Positions 47,402 through 56,715 of a stretch of DNA of 64,000 bases are shown here, in pieces. The translations under genes were made by a program, and so were the position numbers. Origin of the DNA: Janthinobacterium sp. 64 (GTDB taxonomy: Bacteria > Pseudomonadota > Gammaproteobacteria > Burkholderiales > Burkholderiaceae_D); assembly GCF_002813325.1 (NCBI RefSeq), contig NZ_PHUG01000001.1, positions 3,410,001 through 3,474,000 of the forward strand, read 5' to 3'. Every line of letters begins with the position of its first letter. Position 1 is the stretch's first letter. Under the pieces are notes generated by a model, which did no database searches, had not been told where the DNA came from, and saw only the letters and a program-made list of their open reading frames with translations.

Positions 47402-48316
47402 TCACTGCCCCTGTTTCACGTCGTCGACATACAAGCCGCCACCGCCAGGTTCGACCCATTGGCCCTGCTTCTTGCCATTCACATAGTTGCCCTGCCATTG
47501 CACCACGCCATCGACACGGCGCTCGCTGGGACCGTTCAAGCGGTCTTTCACAAACGTGTCGTAACCGGTGAAGCTGTGCATGTCCGCTGCGCGCCATTCC
47601 TCCACGCCCGGGCTCACTTCCCAACGGCCCGTGCGCTGGCCCCGCTGCATCATGCCCGTGGTGGTTTCATCGCCGCTTGCATACGTCCATGGCCCTTCAG
47701 CCTTGTCATCGACGAAGGCGCCGGACGAGCGGATCGTGTTCGGCTCTTCATAGTGCCATACGCCCGTGCGCTTGCCCTGCGCATACCGACCACGGGCAAA
47801 CACGCTGCCCACGCAGCAATTCACATCGTATTCAATGAACAGTCCATCCTGGCTGGCGGCAAAGCGCTGCGGCTGCGTTTCCCAGGTGATCCACTTGACG
47901 TGATAGCCGGGCGCGCGCCCGCCTTCCCAGCCCTTGCCCAACAGATAGGTCACCGTGAGGAAATGGCCATCCTTCTCATCGAAGGTTTTTTTATAGGCAA
48001 ACGCGGGCGCATCGGCCGGTTTTCCCGGTAGTAACTCACCGTCGATATTGAAATAGCCGACCAGCGTGCCATGCGCATGCTCGATGGCGTCGAACTCGGC
48101 CACGCCCGTGGGTGCGTAGGCTATGCTGTGGTCGATCAGCGGCACATGGGCCAGCGCCGTGCGCACCTGCGCCTCGTCCATGGTTTTCGCGCCGCGTTCG
48201 ACGGTGCTGGCGGTGGCCATCAGCTTACCCTCGTAAAACCGCGCCGCCTGCGCTGGCGCCAAGGTGCCCAGCGCCAGCAGCGCCGCCATCGTGCTCATCC
48301 CAAATGTTTTCCGCAT
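47402..48316 (-). CDS. Secreted MORN/YwqK-like repeat protein
   Basis: A 304-residue protein with a signal peptide (about 1-24, APAQA). From about residue 150 come repeated short units of the MORN/YwqK type: GRYAQGKRTGVWHYEE, GAFVDDKAEGPWTYAS, GMMQRGQRTGRWEV and GNYVNGKKQGQWVEPG. These beta-hairpin repeats are common in secreted proteins of unknown role. The reading frame ends with TGA at 47402-47404 right after a repeat. The same frame stays open for 25 more codons to a TAA at 47324, encoding a protein-like tail. ATG 48316 is chosen as the start of the signal peptide. Confidence 0.75.
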   Translation of the reverse strand: MRKTFGMSTMAALLALGTLAPAQAARFYEGKLMATASTVERGAKTMDEAQVRTALAHVPLIDHSIAYAPTGVAEFDAIEHAHGTLVGYFNIDGELLPGKPADAPAFAYKKTFDEKDGHFLTVTYLLGKGWEGGRAPGYHVKWITWETQPQRFAASQDGLFIEYDVNCCVGSVFARGRYAQGKRTGVWHYEEPNTIRSSGAFVDDKAEGPWTYASGDETTTGMMQRGQRTGRWEVSPGVEEWRAADMHSFTGYDTFVKDRLNGPSERRVDGVVQWQGNYVNGKKQGQWVEPGGGGLYVDDVKQGQ

Positions 48317-48356
48317 GCCAGCTCCACTGCCCAAAAGCGCCATTATGCATGGCCAT

Positions 48357-49271
48357 TCAGGCAAGACCGGACACGCCAGGACGCCGACGCCACAGGGGCC
48401 GCTGCACCGTCTGCGCCAGCAGCACGCCCAGCAGCGAGATGCCGCCGCCGACCAGGTGATATATATGCATGCTTTCGTGCAGCCAGACGATGGCCAGCAA
48501 GGCCGTCAGCAGGGGCAGCAGGTTGACGTAGATGCTGCAACGATTCGGCCCCAGCAGTTTGACGCCTTCGATCCACAGATAGGACAACACGATGGACGAA
48601 CCGATGCCCGCATAGCCGATCAGCGGCAAGGTAGTGGCATCGAGCCTGGCGCTGCCGGGCGGCAAGCACAGGAAGAACGGCAGCATGCACGCCAGGGCGG
48701 CCAGCGCCTGGCAATAAATGGCTTGCCAGACGGGAATGGACAGACGCCAGCGGCGCAGCAGCACGCCGTACAGGGCAAAGCTCAGGCAGGCCAGCAGCAT
48801 CAGCGCGTCGCCCGCATGCACGCCCTGCTGCAACAGCGCCAGCATATCGCCGCGCCCGACCAGATACAGCAAGCCGCCAAACGACAGTACGCCGCCGGCC
48901 GCCATGCCGACCGTCAGGCGCTCGCCCAGCAGCAACACGCTGAGCAGGGCCGTCATCAGCGGCGCCAGCGCCGTGACGATGGCCATGTTCGTCGCCGTGG
49001 TGCTTTCCGCGGCGCGGTAGGACAAACTCTGGAACAACGCCATCGACATCAGGCCGCACAGCGCCAACTGCCACCACTGGCGCCGGATGGCGGCGCGGTT
49101 GCGCCACAGGGGACGGGCGATAAACGGCGTCATCACCAGCAAGACCAGCACCAGGCGATAAAAAGTGATGGCCGTGGGGGCGATGCTGGATGCGGCCAGC
49201 TTCGAGACGACGACATTGCCGGCCCACAGCAGCATGGCCAGAAACGGATACAGATAGGCGCGCACAGGCAT
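48357..49271 (-). CDS. EamA/DMT-family transporter
   Basis: A 304-residue inner-membrane protein with ten hydrophobic segments in two EamA halves, e.g. FLAMLLWAGNVVVSKLAAS near the start and GYAGIGSSIVLSYLWIEGVKLLG in the second. Family members export amino acids and metabolites. GGAG seven bases before ATG 49271 decides the start. It is divergent from an AraC-type regulator 101 bases away, which probably controls it. Confidence 0.92.
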   Translation of the reverse strand: MPVRAYLYPFLAMLLWAGNVVVSKLAASSIAPTAITFYRLVLVLLVMTPFIARPLWRNRAAIRRQWWQLALCGLMSMALFQSLSYRAAESTTATNMAIVTALAPLMTALLSVLLLGERLTVGMAAGGVLSFGGLLYLVGRGDMLALLQQGVHAGDALMLLACLSFALYGVLLRRWRLSIPVWQAIYCQALAALACMLPFFLCLPPGSARLDATTLPLIGYAGIGSSIVLSYLWIEGVKLLGPNRCSIYVNLLPLLTALLAIVWLHESMHIYHLVGGGISLLGVLLAQTVQRPLWRRRPGVSGLA

Positions 49272-49372
49272 GCGTAACTCCATAAATCATTGCGGGGAAC
49301 CATCATGCCGCAGGCGCGCCGCGCTTTCTCACGCTAAGATGTCCGAACCTATCGCAAAACTGACCTTATTTG

Positions 49373-50161
49373 ATGGATTGTTCCTCTCCGGCCTTTCAGG
49401 AATTGCTGCCCGTCACGGCGCGCGCCATGGCGCTGGCCGTCGACTATGCGCATGGCCACGTGATTTCCGCGCACCGCCACACGCATGCGCAATTGCTGTA
49501 CGCCATCGAAGGCGTGATGACCATCGAGGCGCAGGGCGGGCGCTGGGTGGTGCCGCCCACGCGCGGCGTGTGGCTGCAGCCCGGCATCGCGCACCGGGTG
49601 CGCATGAGCGGCGCGGTGAAAATGCGCACGGTGTTCGTCAACTGCGCCAATTCTCCATTGCTGCCTAGCCACAGCTGCGTGCTCGACATCAGCCCCCTGC
49701 TGCGGCAATTGATCGTGGCAGCCGTCGACATCGCGCCCGATTTCACGCAAGGCAGCCGCGACTGGCATCTGCTGCAGCTGCTGTTGCACGAGTTGGACAG
49801 CCTGCCCGTGCTGCCCCTGCATCTGCCATTACCTGCCGATGCGCGCCTGCGCGGCATTTGCGCGCGGCTGATGGCACAACCGGGAGAGCAAGTGACGGTG
49901 GCGCACTGGGCGCAGGAACTGGCGATCACCGAGCGCAGCCTGCACCGGCTGTTCCAGAAACAGACGGGCATGCGCTTTGGCCAGTGGCGCCAGCAGGCCC
50001 GTTTGCTGCGGGCGCTGGAACAGTTGGCGCACGGCAGCAAGGTCATCGACGTGGCCATGGACAACGGCTACACCAGCCAGAGTGCGTTTACGGCCATGTT
50101 CAAGAAACACTTCGGCACCACGCCCACCGCGTTTTACCAGGCAAAAGTCATCGCCGCGTAA
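49373..50161 (+). CDS. AraC-family transcriptional regulator
   Basis: A 262-residue regulator. The N-terminal cupin sensor has HVISAHRHTHAQLLYAIEG and LQPGIAHRVRM. The C-terminal AraC domain has two helix-turn-helices (VTVAHWAQELAITERSLHRLFQ, and VIDVAMDNGYTSQSAFTAMF, with the typical FGTTPTAF ending). The divergent EamA exporter gene is the likely target. The inducer is unknown. Confidence 0.93.
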   Translation: MDCSSPAFQELLPVTARAMALAVDYAHGHVISAHRHTHAQLLYAIEGVMTIEAQGGRWVVPPTRGVWLQPGIAHRVRMSGAVKMRTVFVNCANSPLLPSHSCVLDISPLLRQLIVAAVDIAPDFTQGSRDWHLLQLLLHELDSLPVLPLHLPLPADARLRGICARLMAQPGEQVTVAHWAQELAITERSLHRLFQKQTGMRFGQWRQQARLLRALEQLAHGSKVIDVAMDNGYTSQSAFTAMFKKHFGTTPTAFYQAKVIAA

Positions 50162-50277
50162 AAAAAATGCTGCTATGCATCAATAATCATGGGCGATAGC
50201 CGCCGCTCTTGTTATCATCGCAAGCCTTATCGCACCGCGCCCATCCTGGCAGCGGTGTTGACCTCATTCATACCACC

Positions 50278-50877
50278 ATGACACAGAATTTCTTCCAGAC
50301 ATTTATCCTGCTCTTGCTCGTCACCGATCCGTTCGGCAACGTTTCCCTGTTCGTCAATGCCCTGAAACGGGTACCCATCGAGCGGCGCTGGAAAGTCGTG
50401 GTGCGCGAGTGCATGATCGCCTTCGGCATCTTGCTGCTGTTCATGTTCTTCGGCCGCCATTTCCTGAACGCCTTGCAATTGTCGGAAGTGGCGCTGCGCA
50501 TCGGCGGCGGCGTGATCCTGTTCCTGATCGCCATGCGCATGGTGTTTCCACAACCGAACGCGGGCAATAGCGACCACGAGATGGGCGGCGAACCGTTCAT
50601 CGTGCCGCTGGCCATCCCCGCGCTGGCAGGCCCGTCGGCCCTGGCCACCGTGCTGCTGTTTTCCTCGCATGAAGTCAATGAAGTGATCGCCCACGTGGCG
50701 GGGCTGACGGCCGTGGCCGTCGTCTGGCTGGCCGTGTTCCTGTGCGCTGAACGCTTGCAGCGGGCGCTCGGTCCAAGGGTCATGACGGCGTTCGAGCGCC
50801 TGATGGGCTTGATCCTGACGGCGATGGCCATTGAAATGCTGCTGGCCGGCATACGCGCGTTTTTGAAGTCCGTATAA
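50278..50877 (+). CDS. MarC-family integral membrane protein
   Basis: A 199-residue protein with six hydrophobic segments and the MarC pattern: LLLVTDPFGNVSLFVNALK near the start, FGRHFLNALQLS, and PFIVPLAIPALAGPSALATVLL in the middle. MarC proteins have no proven function; the old link to multiple antibiotic resistance was not upheld in E. coli. ATG 50278 gives the usual length; 23 upstream codons are discarded. Confidence 0.93.
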   Translation: MTQNFFQTFILLLLVTDPFGNVSLFVNALKRVPIERRWKVVVRECMIAFGILLLFMFFGRHFLNALQLSEVALRIGGGVILFLIAMRMVFPQPNAGNSDHEMGGEPFIVPLAIPALAGPSALATVLLFSSHEVNEVIAHVAGLTAVAVVWLAVFLCAERLQRALGPRVMTAFERLMGLILTAMAIEMLLAGIRAFLKSV

Positions 50878-50910
50878 AATAGCCTTTCATTCATTCACGG
50901 AGGTTGATCC

Positions 50911-51456
50911 ATGAGCCGTTGCGCCCACATTTGCCTGATGGCCGATTACAACCAGTGGATGAATGCCAAGGTCTACGCGGCGGCGGCCAGCCTGCCGCCC
51001 GGCGAGCTGCAGCGCGAGCGGGGCGCCTTTTTCGGCTCCCTGCTGGCCACCCTGAACCACGTGATGGTGGGCGACACGCTGTGGATGCAGCGCTATGCGA
51101 AACACCCGGCCGGCTTCCCCTTGCTCGACCCCATCCGCGCCATCACCCCGCCCGCCTCGCTCACGCACCCGCTGTTCGCGGCCGACGATTTTGCCGCCAT
51201 GCACGCGCACCGGCAATGGCTGGACCAGCTCATCGTAGCCTGGGCCGCCTCCATCCGCGAAGAAGACCTCGACCATTTGCTCGATTACCGCAACAGCAAG
51301 GGGCCGAACCGGCGCGAATTCTTCAGCCTGCTCATGCATTTCTTCAATCACCAGACGCATCACCGGGGCCAGGCCAGCACCCTGTTGTCGCAAGCGGGCG
51401 TAGATATCGGCGACACGGATTTACTGTTTCGCATCCCCAACCATATCGAAGACTGA
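50911..51456 (+). CDS. DinB-family protein
   Basis: A 181-residue four-helix-bundle protein of the DinB/YfiT type. It starts with MADYNQWMNAKVY, has LNHVMVGDTLWMQRY and HFFNHQTHHRGQASTLL; the His of the first and the HH pair of the second are the metal-site positions. Such proteins include thiol-dependent S-transferases. GGAGG eight bases before the ATG decides the start. Its last 36 bases overlap the 3' end of the convergent MFS gene. Confidence 0.92.
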   Translation: MSRCAHICLMADYNQWMNAKVYAAAASLPPGELQRERGAFFGSLLATLNHVMVGDTLWMQRYAKHPAGFPLLDPIRAITPPASLTHPLFAADDFAAMHAHRQWLDQLIVAWAASIREEDLDHLLDYRNSKGPNRREFFSLLMHFFNHQTHHRGQASTLLSQAGVDIGDTDLLFRIPNHIED

Positions 51457-52602
51457 CGACGGGCGGTACAGCCACGCTTTCACGGCAATCGCCGCCAGCG
51501 CCAAGGCTCCCAGCAGCGCGCCGCAGGCCAGCGCCCCCTGCATGCCATAGTGCTCGATGGCCATGCCGCTGGCCAGCGCGCCCAGCGTCACGCCCAGGTT
51601 GATGGCGGCGATATACACGCCGATGGCGAACGCGGGCGCCTCGCGCGCTTCGCTGCTGAGCCACACTTGCGTGACGATCAAGCCGCTCGTATGCGCGGCG
51701 CCCCAGAACAACAGCACCACGGCCAGCGCCGGCCAGCCGATACCGCTGCCCGCATGCCGGTACAGCAGCCAGTACGCCAGGCCCAGCAGCACAGGTTGCA
51801 GCAGCACCGTGCGCAGCACGTGCGTGCCCAGCTGGCGCCCCGCAAACAGATTGCCGGCCACGCCACCGATACCAAACACCACCAGCGCCAGCCCCGTCTG
51901 GCGCGCCGACAAGCCCGCTTCCTGCTGCAGATACGCGGCCGCATACGCATACACGGCAAACATGGCGGCAAACACCAGCACGGCGGCGGCAATGGTCAGC
52001 CACAGGGCCGGTTTGCGCAGCACGGCCAGCTGGCGGCCATATGCCATCGGCGCCTCGCGCGGCGTGTCCGGCAAGAACAGGTATAAGCCCAGCGCCGCCA
52101 GGGCATTGACGAGCGCGCAGGCAAGGAACGATGCCTCGTAGCCATACTGCGCAGCGATCCAGGTGGTGAGCGGGATGCCCAGCACCATGCCCATGCTGGT
52201 GCCCGTGAACGCATGCGCGCCGGCCCGCGCCGATTGCTGCGGCGGATACAGGGCGGCGGCCGCCACCATGGCCAGCGAGAAATACACGGGGTGGAACAGG
52301 GCCGGCACCACGCGCAGCGCCAGCAGCAGCCCGAAGCGCGGTGCATACGCCGAGGCCACGCTGGCCAGCGCGAACACCAGCAGCGAGACGATCAGCACGG
52401 GTTTGCGGCGCCAGCGCGTGGCCAGCAGCACGAGGAAGGGTCCGCCCACGGCGATCACCAGCGCGAACAGGCTCACCAATGAGCCCGCCTGCGCGGCCGT
52501 CACGCCGTAGCGCTGCATAATCATCGGCAAGATGCCGACCACGCCAAACTCGATGCAATACACGCCGAACAGGCCCAGCGCGAGGAAGACGATGGGCTTC
52601 AT
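51421..52602 (-). CDS. MFS transporter (drug efflux type)
   Basis: A 393-residue protein with twelve hydrophobic segments. It begins KPIVFLALGLFGVYCIEFGVVGILPMI, typical of the AraJ/YdhP sugar- and drug-efflux branch, with GTSMGMVLGIPLTTWIA as the motif C-like region and RWRRKP between helices 2 and 3. The start overlaps the upstream serine hydrolase stop (ATGA), so the two are coupled. The LysR gene upstream probably regulates both. Substrate unknown. Confidence 0.92.
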   Translation of the reverse strand: MKPIVFLALGLFGVYCIEFGVVGILPMIMQRYGVTAAQAGSLVSLFALVIAVGGPFLVLLATRWRRKPVLIVSLLVFALASVASAYAPRFGLLLALRVVPALFHPVYFSLAMVAAAALYPPQQSARAGAHAFTGTSMGMVLGIPLTTWIAAQYGYEASFLACALVNALAALGLYLFLPDTPREAPMAYGRQLAVLRKPALWLTIAAAVLVFAAMFAVYAYAAAYLQQEAGLSARQTGLALVVFGIGGVAGNLFAGRQLGTHVLRTVLLQPVLLGLAYWLLYRHAGSGIGWPALAVVLLFWGAAHTSGLIVTQVWLSSEAREAPAFAIGVYIAAINLGVTLGALASGMAIEHYGMQGALACGALLGALALAAIAVKAWLYRPSSVFDMVGDAKQ

Positions 52603-53786
52603 TGCCCTTGCTCCACGCCATATCCATATACTGCCTGGCACAGTTGCGTGACGAATGGCCCCGCCATGCCCTCCAATGCCGTATTCGTGAACGCCACCAC
52701 GGACAATTCCTGCGCCGGGTCGACAAACCACGAATGGCCATACGTGCCGCCCATGCGCCAGCTGCCTGTGGATTCCGGCGTGGCGGCCAGTTGCGGATCG
52801 GTCAATACGGTAAAACCCAGGCCGAAGCCACGACCGGGCCAGAACGGCAAGTCGAAGTCACCGGTCTGGTTTTCCCCCAGCTGGCGTGCCAGCGCCGGCG
52901 GCAGCAGCGGTGCGCCGCCCAGGCGCAAGGTTTCCAGCAAGCGCATGAAGTCGGGCGCCGAGCCGACCATGCCGGCACCGCCCGATGGATAAGCGTGCGC
53001 ATCGCGGGCGCGTGCCGGAGATAAGGTAAAACCTGCCATGCCGTCGAGAAACGGCAGATAGTCTTCCCCCGCATCAAGCAAACGCCGCGGCTGCAATTCT
53101 CCCGCTACGCGGTCCGCATACGCGACGGCCAGGCGCGCCGGGTCGCTCGCCACAAAGCCCGTGTCGCGCATGGCCAGCGGCGCCGTCACCAGCAGTGCCA
53201 CGGCTTGCGCCAACGGCAAATCAGTCACCGCTTCGATCACGGCGCCCAGCACGTCGGTGGCGATCGAGTATGCCCAGCGCTCGCCCGGCGCATACGCCAG
53301 CGGCACCGTGGCCAGGCGGCGTAGATTGTCTGCCAGGGTCATGCGGGAGGCATCCATGCCGTCGGACACGCCCGCCTGCGCATACGCGCCGCCCGGCGGC
53401 TGGAAGAAACCATAGTCGAGCCCTGCCGTATGCGTGAGCAAATGCCGCACGGTGATGGCCGCCACCACGCCGTCCGGCTGGCGCGGTGCAAAATACGGCA
53501 GCCAGCGCCTTACCAGGTCGTCCAGGCCCAGGCGTCCCTGCCCCACCAGCGCCAGCGCAGCCGTGGAAACGATGGGTTTGCTGACGGAGGCCAGGCGAAA
53601 GACGGCATCCTCGCGCATGGGCGTGCCCGCTTCGCGGTCCAGGTGGCCGGCCGCGCGGCGATACACGTCCTGGCCACGCTGGCGCACCAGCACCACGGCG
53701 CCCACCAGGCGCTGCTGCTGCAACACGACGTCCAGCAAGGGATCGATGCGGGCGGACAAGGCCGCAGGAGAAAAGTTGTACATCAT
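52599..53786 (-). CDS. Serine hydrolase of the class C beta-lactamase family
   Basis: A 395-residue S12-type hydrolase. SVSK at 67-70 supplies the nucleophile S67 and K70; YSI at 173-175 takes the place of the YxN motif, with Ile instead of Asn. The C-terminal MGGTYGHSWFVDPAQELSVVAF is the HxG-like part. No signal peptide is present, so it is probably cytoplasmic and more likely an esterase than a beta-lactamase. It is coupled to an MFS exporter and divergent from a LysR regulator. Confidence 0.9.
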   Translation of the reverse strand: MMYNFSPAALSARIDPLLDVVLQQQRLVGAVVLVRQRGQDVYRRAAGHLDREAGTPMREDAVFRLASVSKPIVSTAALALVGQGRLGLDDLVRRWLPYFAPRQPDGVVAAITVRHLLTHTAGLDYGFFQPPGGAYAQAGVSDGMDASRMTLADNLRRLATVPLAYAPGERWAYSIATDVLGAVIEAVTDLPLAQAVALLVTAPLAMRDTGFVASDPARLAVAYADRVAGELQPRRLLDAGEDYLPFLDGMAGFTLSPARARDAHAYPSGGAGMVGSAPDFMRLLETLRLGGAPLLPPALARQLGENQTGDFDLPFWPGRGFGLGFTVLTDPQLAATPESTGSWRMGGTYGHSWFVDPAQELSVVAFTNTALEGMAGPFVTQLCQAVYGYGVEQGQ

Positions 53787-53898
53787 GGCTCAGCCTTTCA
53801 AATGGTCAGGCTGCCAAGGTAAGCCAGGCGCGATCAAAGAAAAACAGGCTATAGTTTCTGTCTGTGCGGACGTTGGCATCCGCAATAAAGGCTAAAAA

Positions 53899-54789
53899 AT
53901 GGACAACCTGGCGGGATTCACGGCCTTCGTGCAGGCGGCGGAAACGCGCAGTTTTGTCGCGGCGGGCAGGGTGCTCGGTATTTCCGCCTCAGCCGTGGGT
54001 AAAAGCATCGCGCGGCTGGAAGAGCGTCTCGGCGTGCGCCTGTTTCAGCGCAGCACGCGCAGCATTGCGCTCACCAGCGAGGGCACCGTGTTCCTCGAAC
54101 GCTGCCGGCGCATCCTGGGCGAGATCGAAGCGGCCGAGCTGGAGTTATCGAACAGCAAGAGCGCGCCCCGAGGCCGGCTGCGCGTCAGCCTGCCGCAGGT
54201 GGGCAGCTTGCTCAATCCCGTGCTGGCCGCGTTCGCGCGCGCCTATCCGCTGGTGGAGCTCGACCTCGATTTCAGCGACCGCCGGGTCGACGTGATCGAG
54301 GAAGGCTACGACGCCGTCGTGCGCGCGGGAGAAAGCGCCGACAGCCGCCTGATGAGCCGCCAGCTGGGCCAGTTCCAGCTGCAGCTGGTGGCCGCCCCCG
54401 CCTACCTGGCGCGGCATGGTACGCCCCTGCTTCCCGCCGAGCTGGCGCAGCATACTTGTTTGCTGTACAAATTTCCCAGCAGCGGCAAGATCGAAGCCTG
54501 GCCACTGCCCGAGTGGCCGGCCCTGCACGCGGCGGGCTTGCCGGCGCGACTGAACTGCAACAATGTGCAGACCCTGCTGCACTTTGCCGAAAGCGGCCTG
54601 GGCATCGCCGCCCTGCCCGACTTTGCCGTGCGCGCAGCGCTCGCGGCGGGCCGCTTGCAGCCGGTGCTGGACGCGCACCGCCAGCACGACGGCGCCTTTC
54701 GCATCCTGTGGCCCAGCAGCCGCCACCTGACGCCGAAACTGCGCGCCTTCATCGATTTCCTCGCCATCCACGTGTTTCCGAAAAGCTGA
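53899..54789 (+). CDS. LysR-family transcriptional regulator
   Basis: A 296-residue regulator with the LysR helix-turn-helix (FVQAAETRSFVAAGRVLGIS, then AVGKSIARLEERLGVRLF) and a substrate-binding domain from about residue 90. It lies 112 bases from the divergent hydrolase-MFS pair, the classic arrangement for controlling that pair and itself. Ligand unknown. The C-terminus ends in a normal position. Confidence 0.94.
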   Translation: MDNLAGFTAFVQAAETRSFVAAGRVLGISASAVGKSIARLEERLGVRLFQRSTRSIALTSEGTVFLERCRRILGEIEAAELELSNSKSAPRGRLRVSLPQVGSLLNPVLAAFARAYPLVELDLDFSDRRVDVIEEGYDAVVRAGESADSRLMSRQLGQFQLQLVAAPAYLARHGTPLLPAELAQHTCLLYKFPSSGKIEAWPLPEWPALHAAGLPARLNCNNVQTLLHFAESGLGIAALPDFAVRAALAAGRLQPVLDAHRQHDGAFRILWPSSRHLTPKLRAFIDFLAIHVFPKS

Positions 54790-54996
54790 GTCCCCATCCA
54801 GCGCCGCGCTCGTTGTTTCCACACGACAACCTAATTAATTTGCTACTAATTTTTAAATTTTTCGGGGATTTGATACAAGTTTCTGTATTGCAGTGCGGAA
54901 TTTTGAGGAACAATTACAGGCTGGTCGCTCTTACGTATAAACCCGTAGCCCTGGCTGGTCGACGTTTTCCCTCACTTCCGCATCACGAAAGCAATC

Positions 54997-56715
54997 ATGT
55001 CACTCACACAATTCAAAATCGGCACCCGGCTCGGCATCGGATTTGCTGTCGTCCTCGGCCTGCTGGTGGCAGTCTTGCTCGTCGGCCTGTATTCCATGGG
55101 CCAACTGAGCGCACGCACGCACGACATCGTGGCCGACAAGAACGTCAAGATGGCGGCCGCCAATACCATGAGCGACAACGTGCGCAACATTACCCTGGCG
55201 ATCACGAGCATTGTGGTGGCGCCGACGGAAGCGCTGGTGCAGGCGGAACTGGCCAAGATCGGCGAGTCGCGCAAGAAATACGGCGCCGCCAAGGAAACCT
55301 TGCAAAAGAAAATCTCGACGGACAAGGAAACGGCGCTGATGGCCGAACTCGATGCCGCCCTGAAATCGGGCGCGCCGCTGAACAACAAGGTCATCGAGCT
55401 GCGCAATGCGGGCCAGACGGAAGAGGCGATCGCCTTTTTGACGCAGCAGGCGGCCCCGAGCCTGAAGATCGTGCTGGGCGCGCTCGACAGCCTGGTCGCG
55501 TATGAAGCACAGCAGGCGGCGCAGGCGGCGACCGATGCCGAAACGCTGAGCGCCAGCGCGCGCACCTACATGATTATCCTGGGCAGCGTGGCCGTGCTGC
55601 TGGGCGCTTTTGTTGCCTGGATCATCACGCGCTCGATCACCCAGCCCATCAATGCGGCCGTCAGCGTGGCCGAAACCGTGGCTTCGGGCGACTTGTCGTC
55701 GCACATCGTCGTCAATTCCAGCGATGAAACGGGCCGCCTGCTGGGCGCGCTGAAAGCCATGAACACCAGCTTGCTGGGCGTGGTGGCGCAAGTGCGCCAT
55801 GGCACGGAGGCGATTTCCACGGCGTCGAGCGAAATTGCCGCCGGCAACCTCGACCTGTCTTCCCGCACGGAAGAGCAAGCCAGTTCGCTGGAAGAAACGG
55901 CGTCGGCCATGGAAGAACTGACCTCGACCGTGAAGCAGAACGCGGACAATGCGCGCCAGGCCAACCAGCTGGCGAAAAGCGCGTCGGAAGTGGCCGTGCG
56001 CGGCGGCAGCATCGTCTCGCAAGTGGTCGACACCATGGGCACCATCAACGCCTCGTCGAAGAAAATCGTCGACATCATCGGCGTCATCGACGGCATCGCC
56101 TTCCAGACGAATATTTTGGCTCTGAACGCGGCCGTGGAAGCGGCGCGCGCGGGCGAGCAGGGACGCGGCTTCGCCGTGGTGGCAACGGAAGTGCGTAATC
56201 TTGCCCAAAGATCGGCTGGCGCAGCAAAGGAAATCAAGGAATTGATCGCCGCCTCGGTCGCCAACGTGGACACGGGTTCGCGCCTCGTCAATGAAGCGGG
56301 CCAGACCATGGGCGACATCGTCGACAGCATCGTGCGCGTGACCGACATCATGGGAGAAATCACCTCCGCCACGCACGAGCAAACGATCGGCATCGAGCAG
56401 ATCAACATGGCCATCGCGCAGATGGATGAAGTGACGCAGCAAAACGCGGCCCTGGTGGAAGAAGCGGCAGCCGCCTCGCAAAGCATGCAGGAACAGGCGG
56501 GCGAACTGGCGCATGTGGTGGGCTTCTTCAAGACAGGCAACCATGTCGCCAGCGCAGCCAGGCTGACGCCTGTGCGCGCAGCACCGGCAGCGGCAGCGGC
56601 AGCGCCCGCCATCGCACGCCCCGCAGCCAGGCCCGCCCCCGTGCGCAAGGCCGTCGCGGCCGCGCCGGCACGCCGCAGCAATGCTGGCGCCGAAAGCGAA
56701 TGGGAAGAGTTTTAA
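54997..56715 (+). CDS. Methyl-accepting chemotaxis protein
   Basis: A 572-residue chemoreceptor, the same length as the one at 45 kb. Membrane helices at about 11-32 and 190-210 enclose a four-helix-bundle sensor. HAMP follows, then the signalling domain with [22 protein letters not shown] Pro/Ala-rich linker leads to the C-terminal EWEEF, the probable CheR/CheB docking site. The signalling domains of the two receptors are near-identical in parts while the sensors differ. The 207-base upstream region is AT-rich and probably holds its promoter. Convergent with the S9 peptidase gene, overlapping by four bases. Confidence 0.95.
   Translation: MSLTQFKIGTRLGIGFAVVLGLLVAVLLVGLYSMGQLSARTHDIVADKNVKMAAANTMSDNVRNITLAITSIVVAPTEALVQAELAKIGESRKKYGAAKETLQKKISTDKETALMAELDAALKSGAPLNNKVIELRNAGQTEEAIAFLTQQAAPSLKIVLGALDSLVAYEAQQAAQAATDAETLSASARTYMIILGSVAVLLGAFVAWIITRSITQPINAAVSVAETVASGDLSSHIVVNSSDETGRLLGALKAMNTSLLGVVAQVRHGTEAISTASSEIAAGNLDLSSRTEEQASSLEETASAMEELTSTVKQNADNARQANQLAKSASEVAVRGGSIVSQVVDTMGTINASSKKIVDIIGVIDGIAFQTNILALNAAVEAARAGEQGRGFAVVATEVRNLAQRSAGAAKEIKELIAASVANVDTGSRLVNEAGQTMGDIVDSIVRVTDIMGEITSATHEQTIGIEQINMAIAQMDEVTQQNAALVEEAAAASQSMQEQAGELAHVVGFFKTGNHVASAARLTPVRAAPAAAAAAPAIARPAARPAPVRKAVAAAPARRSNAGAESEWEEF

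Noticed and set aside
52599..53786. Beta-lactamase resistance gene
   Set aside because: No signal peptide and the YxN Asn is replaced by Ile; an esterase-type S12 hydrolase is more likely.
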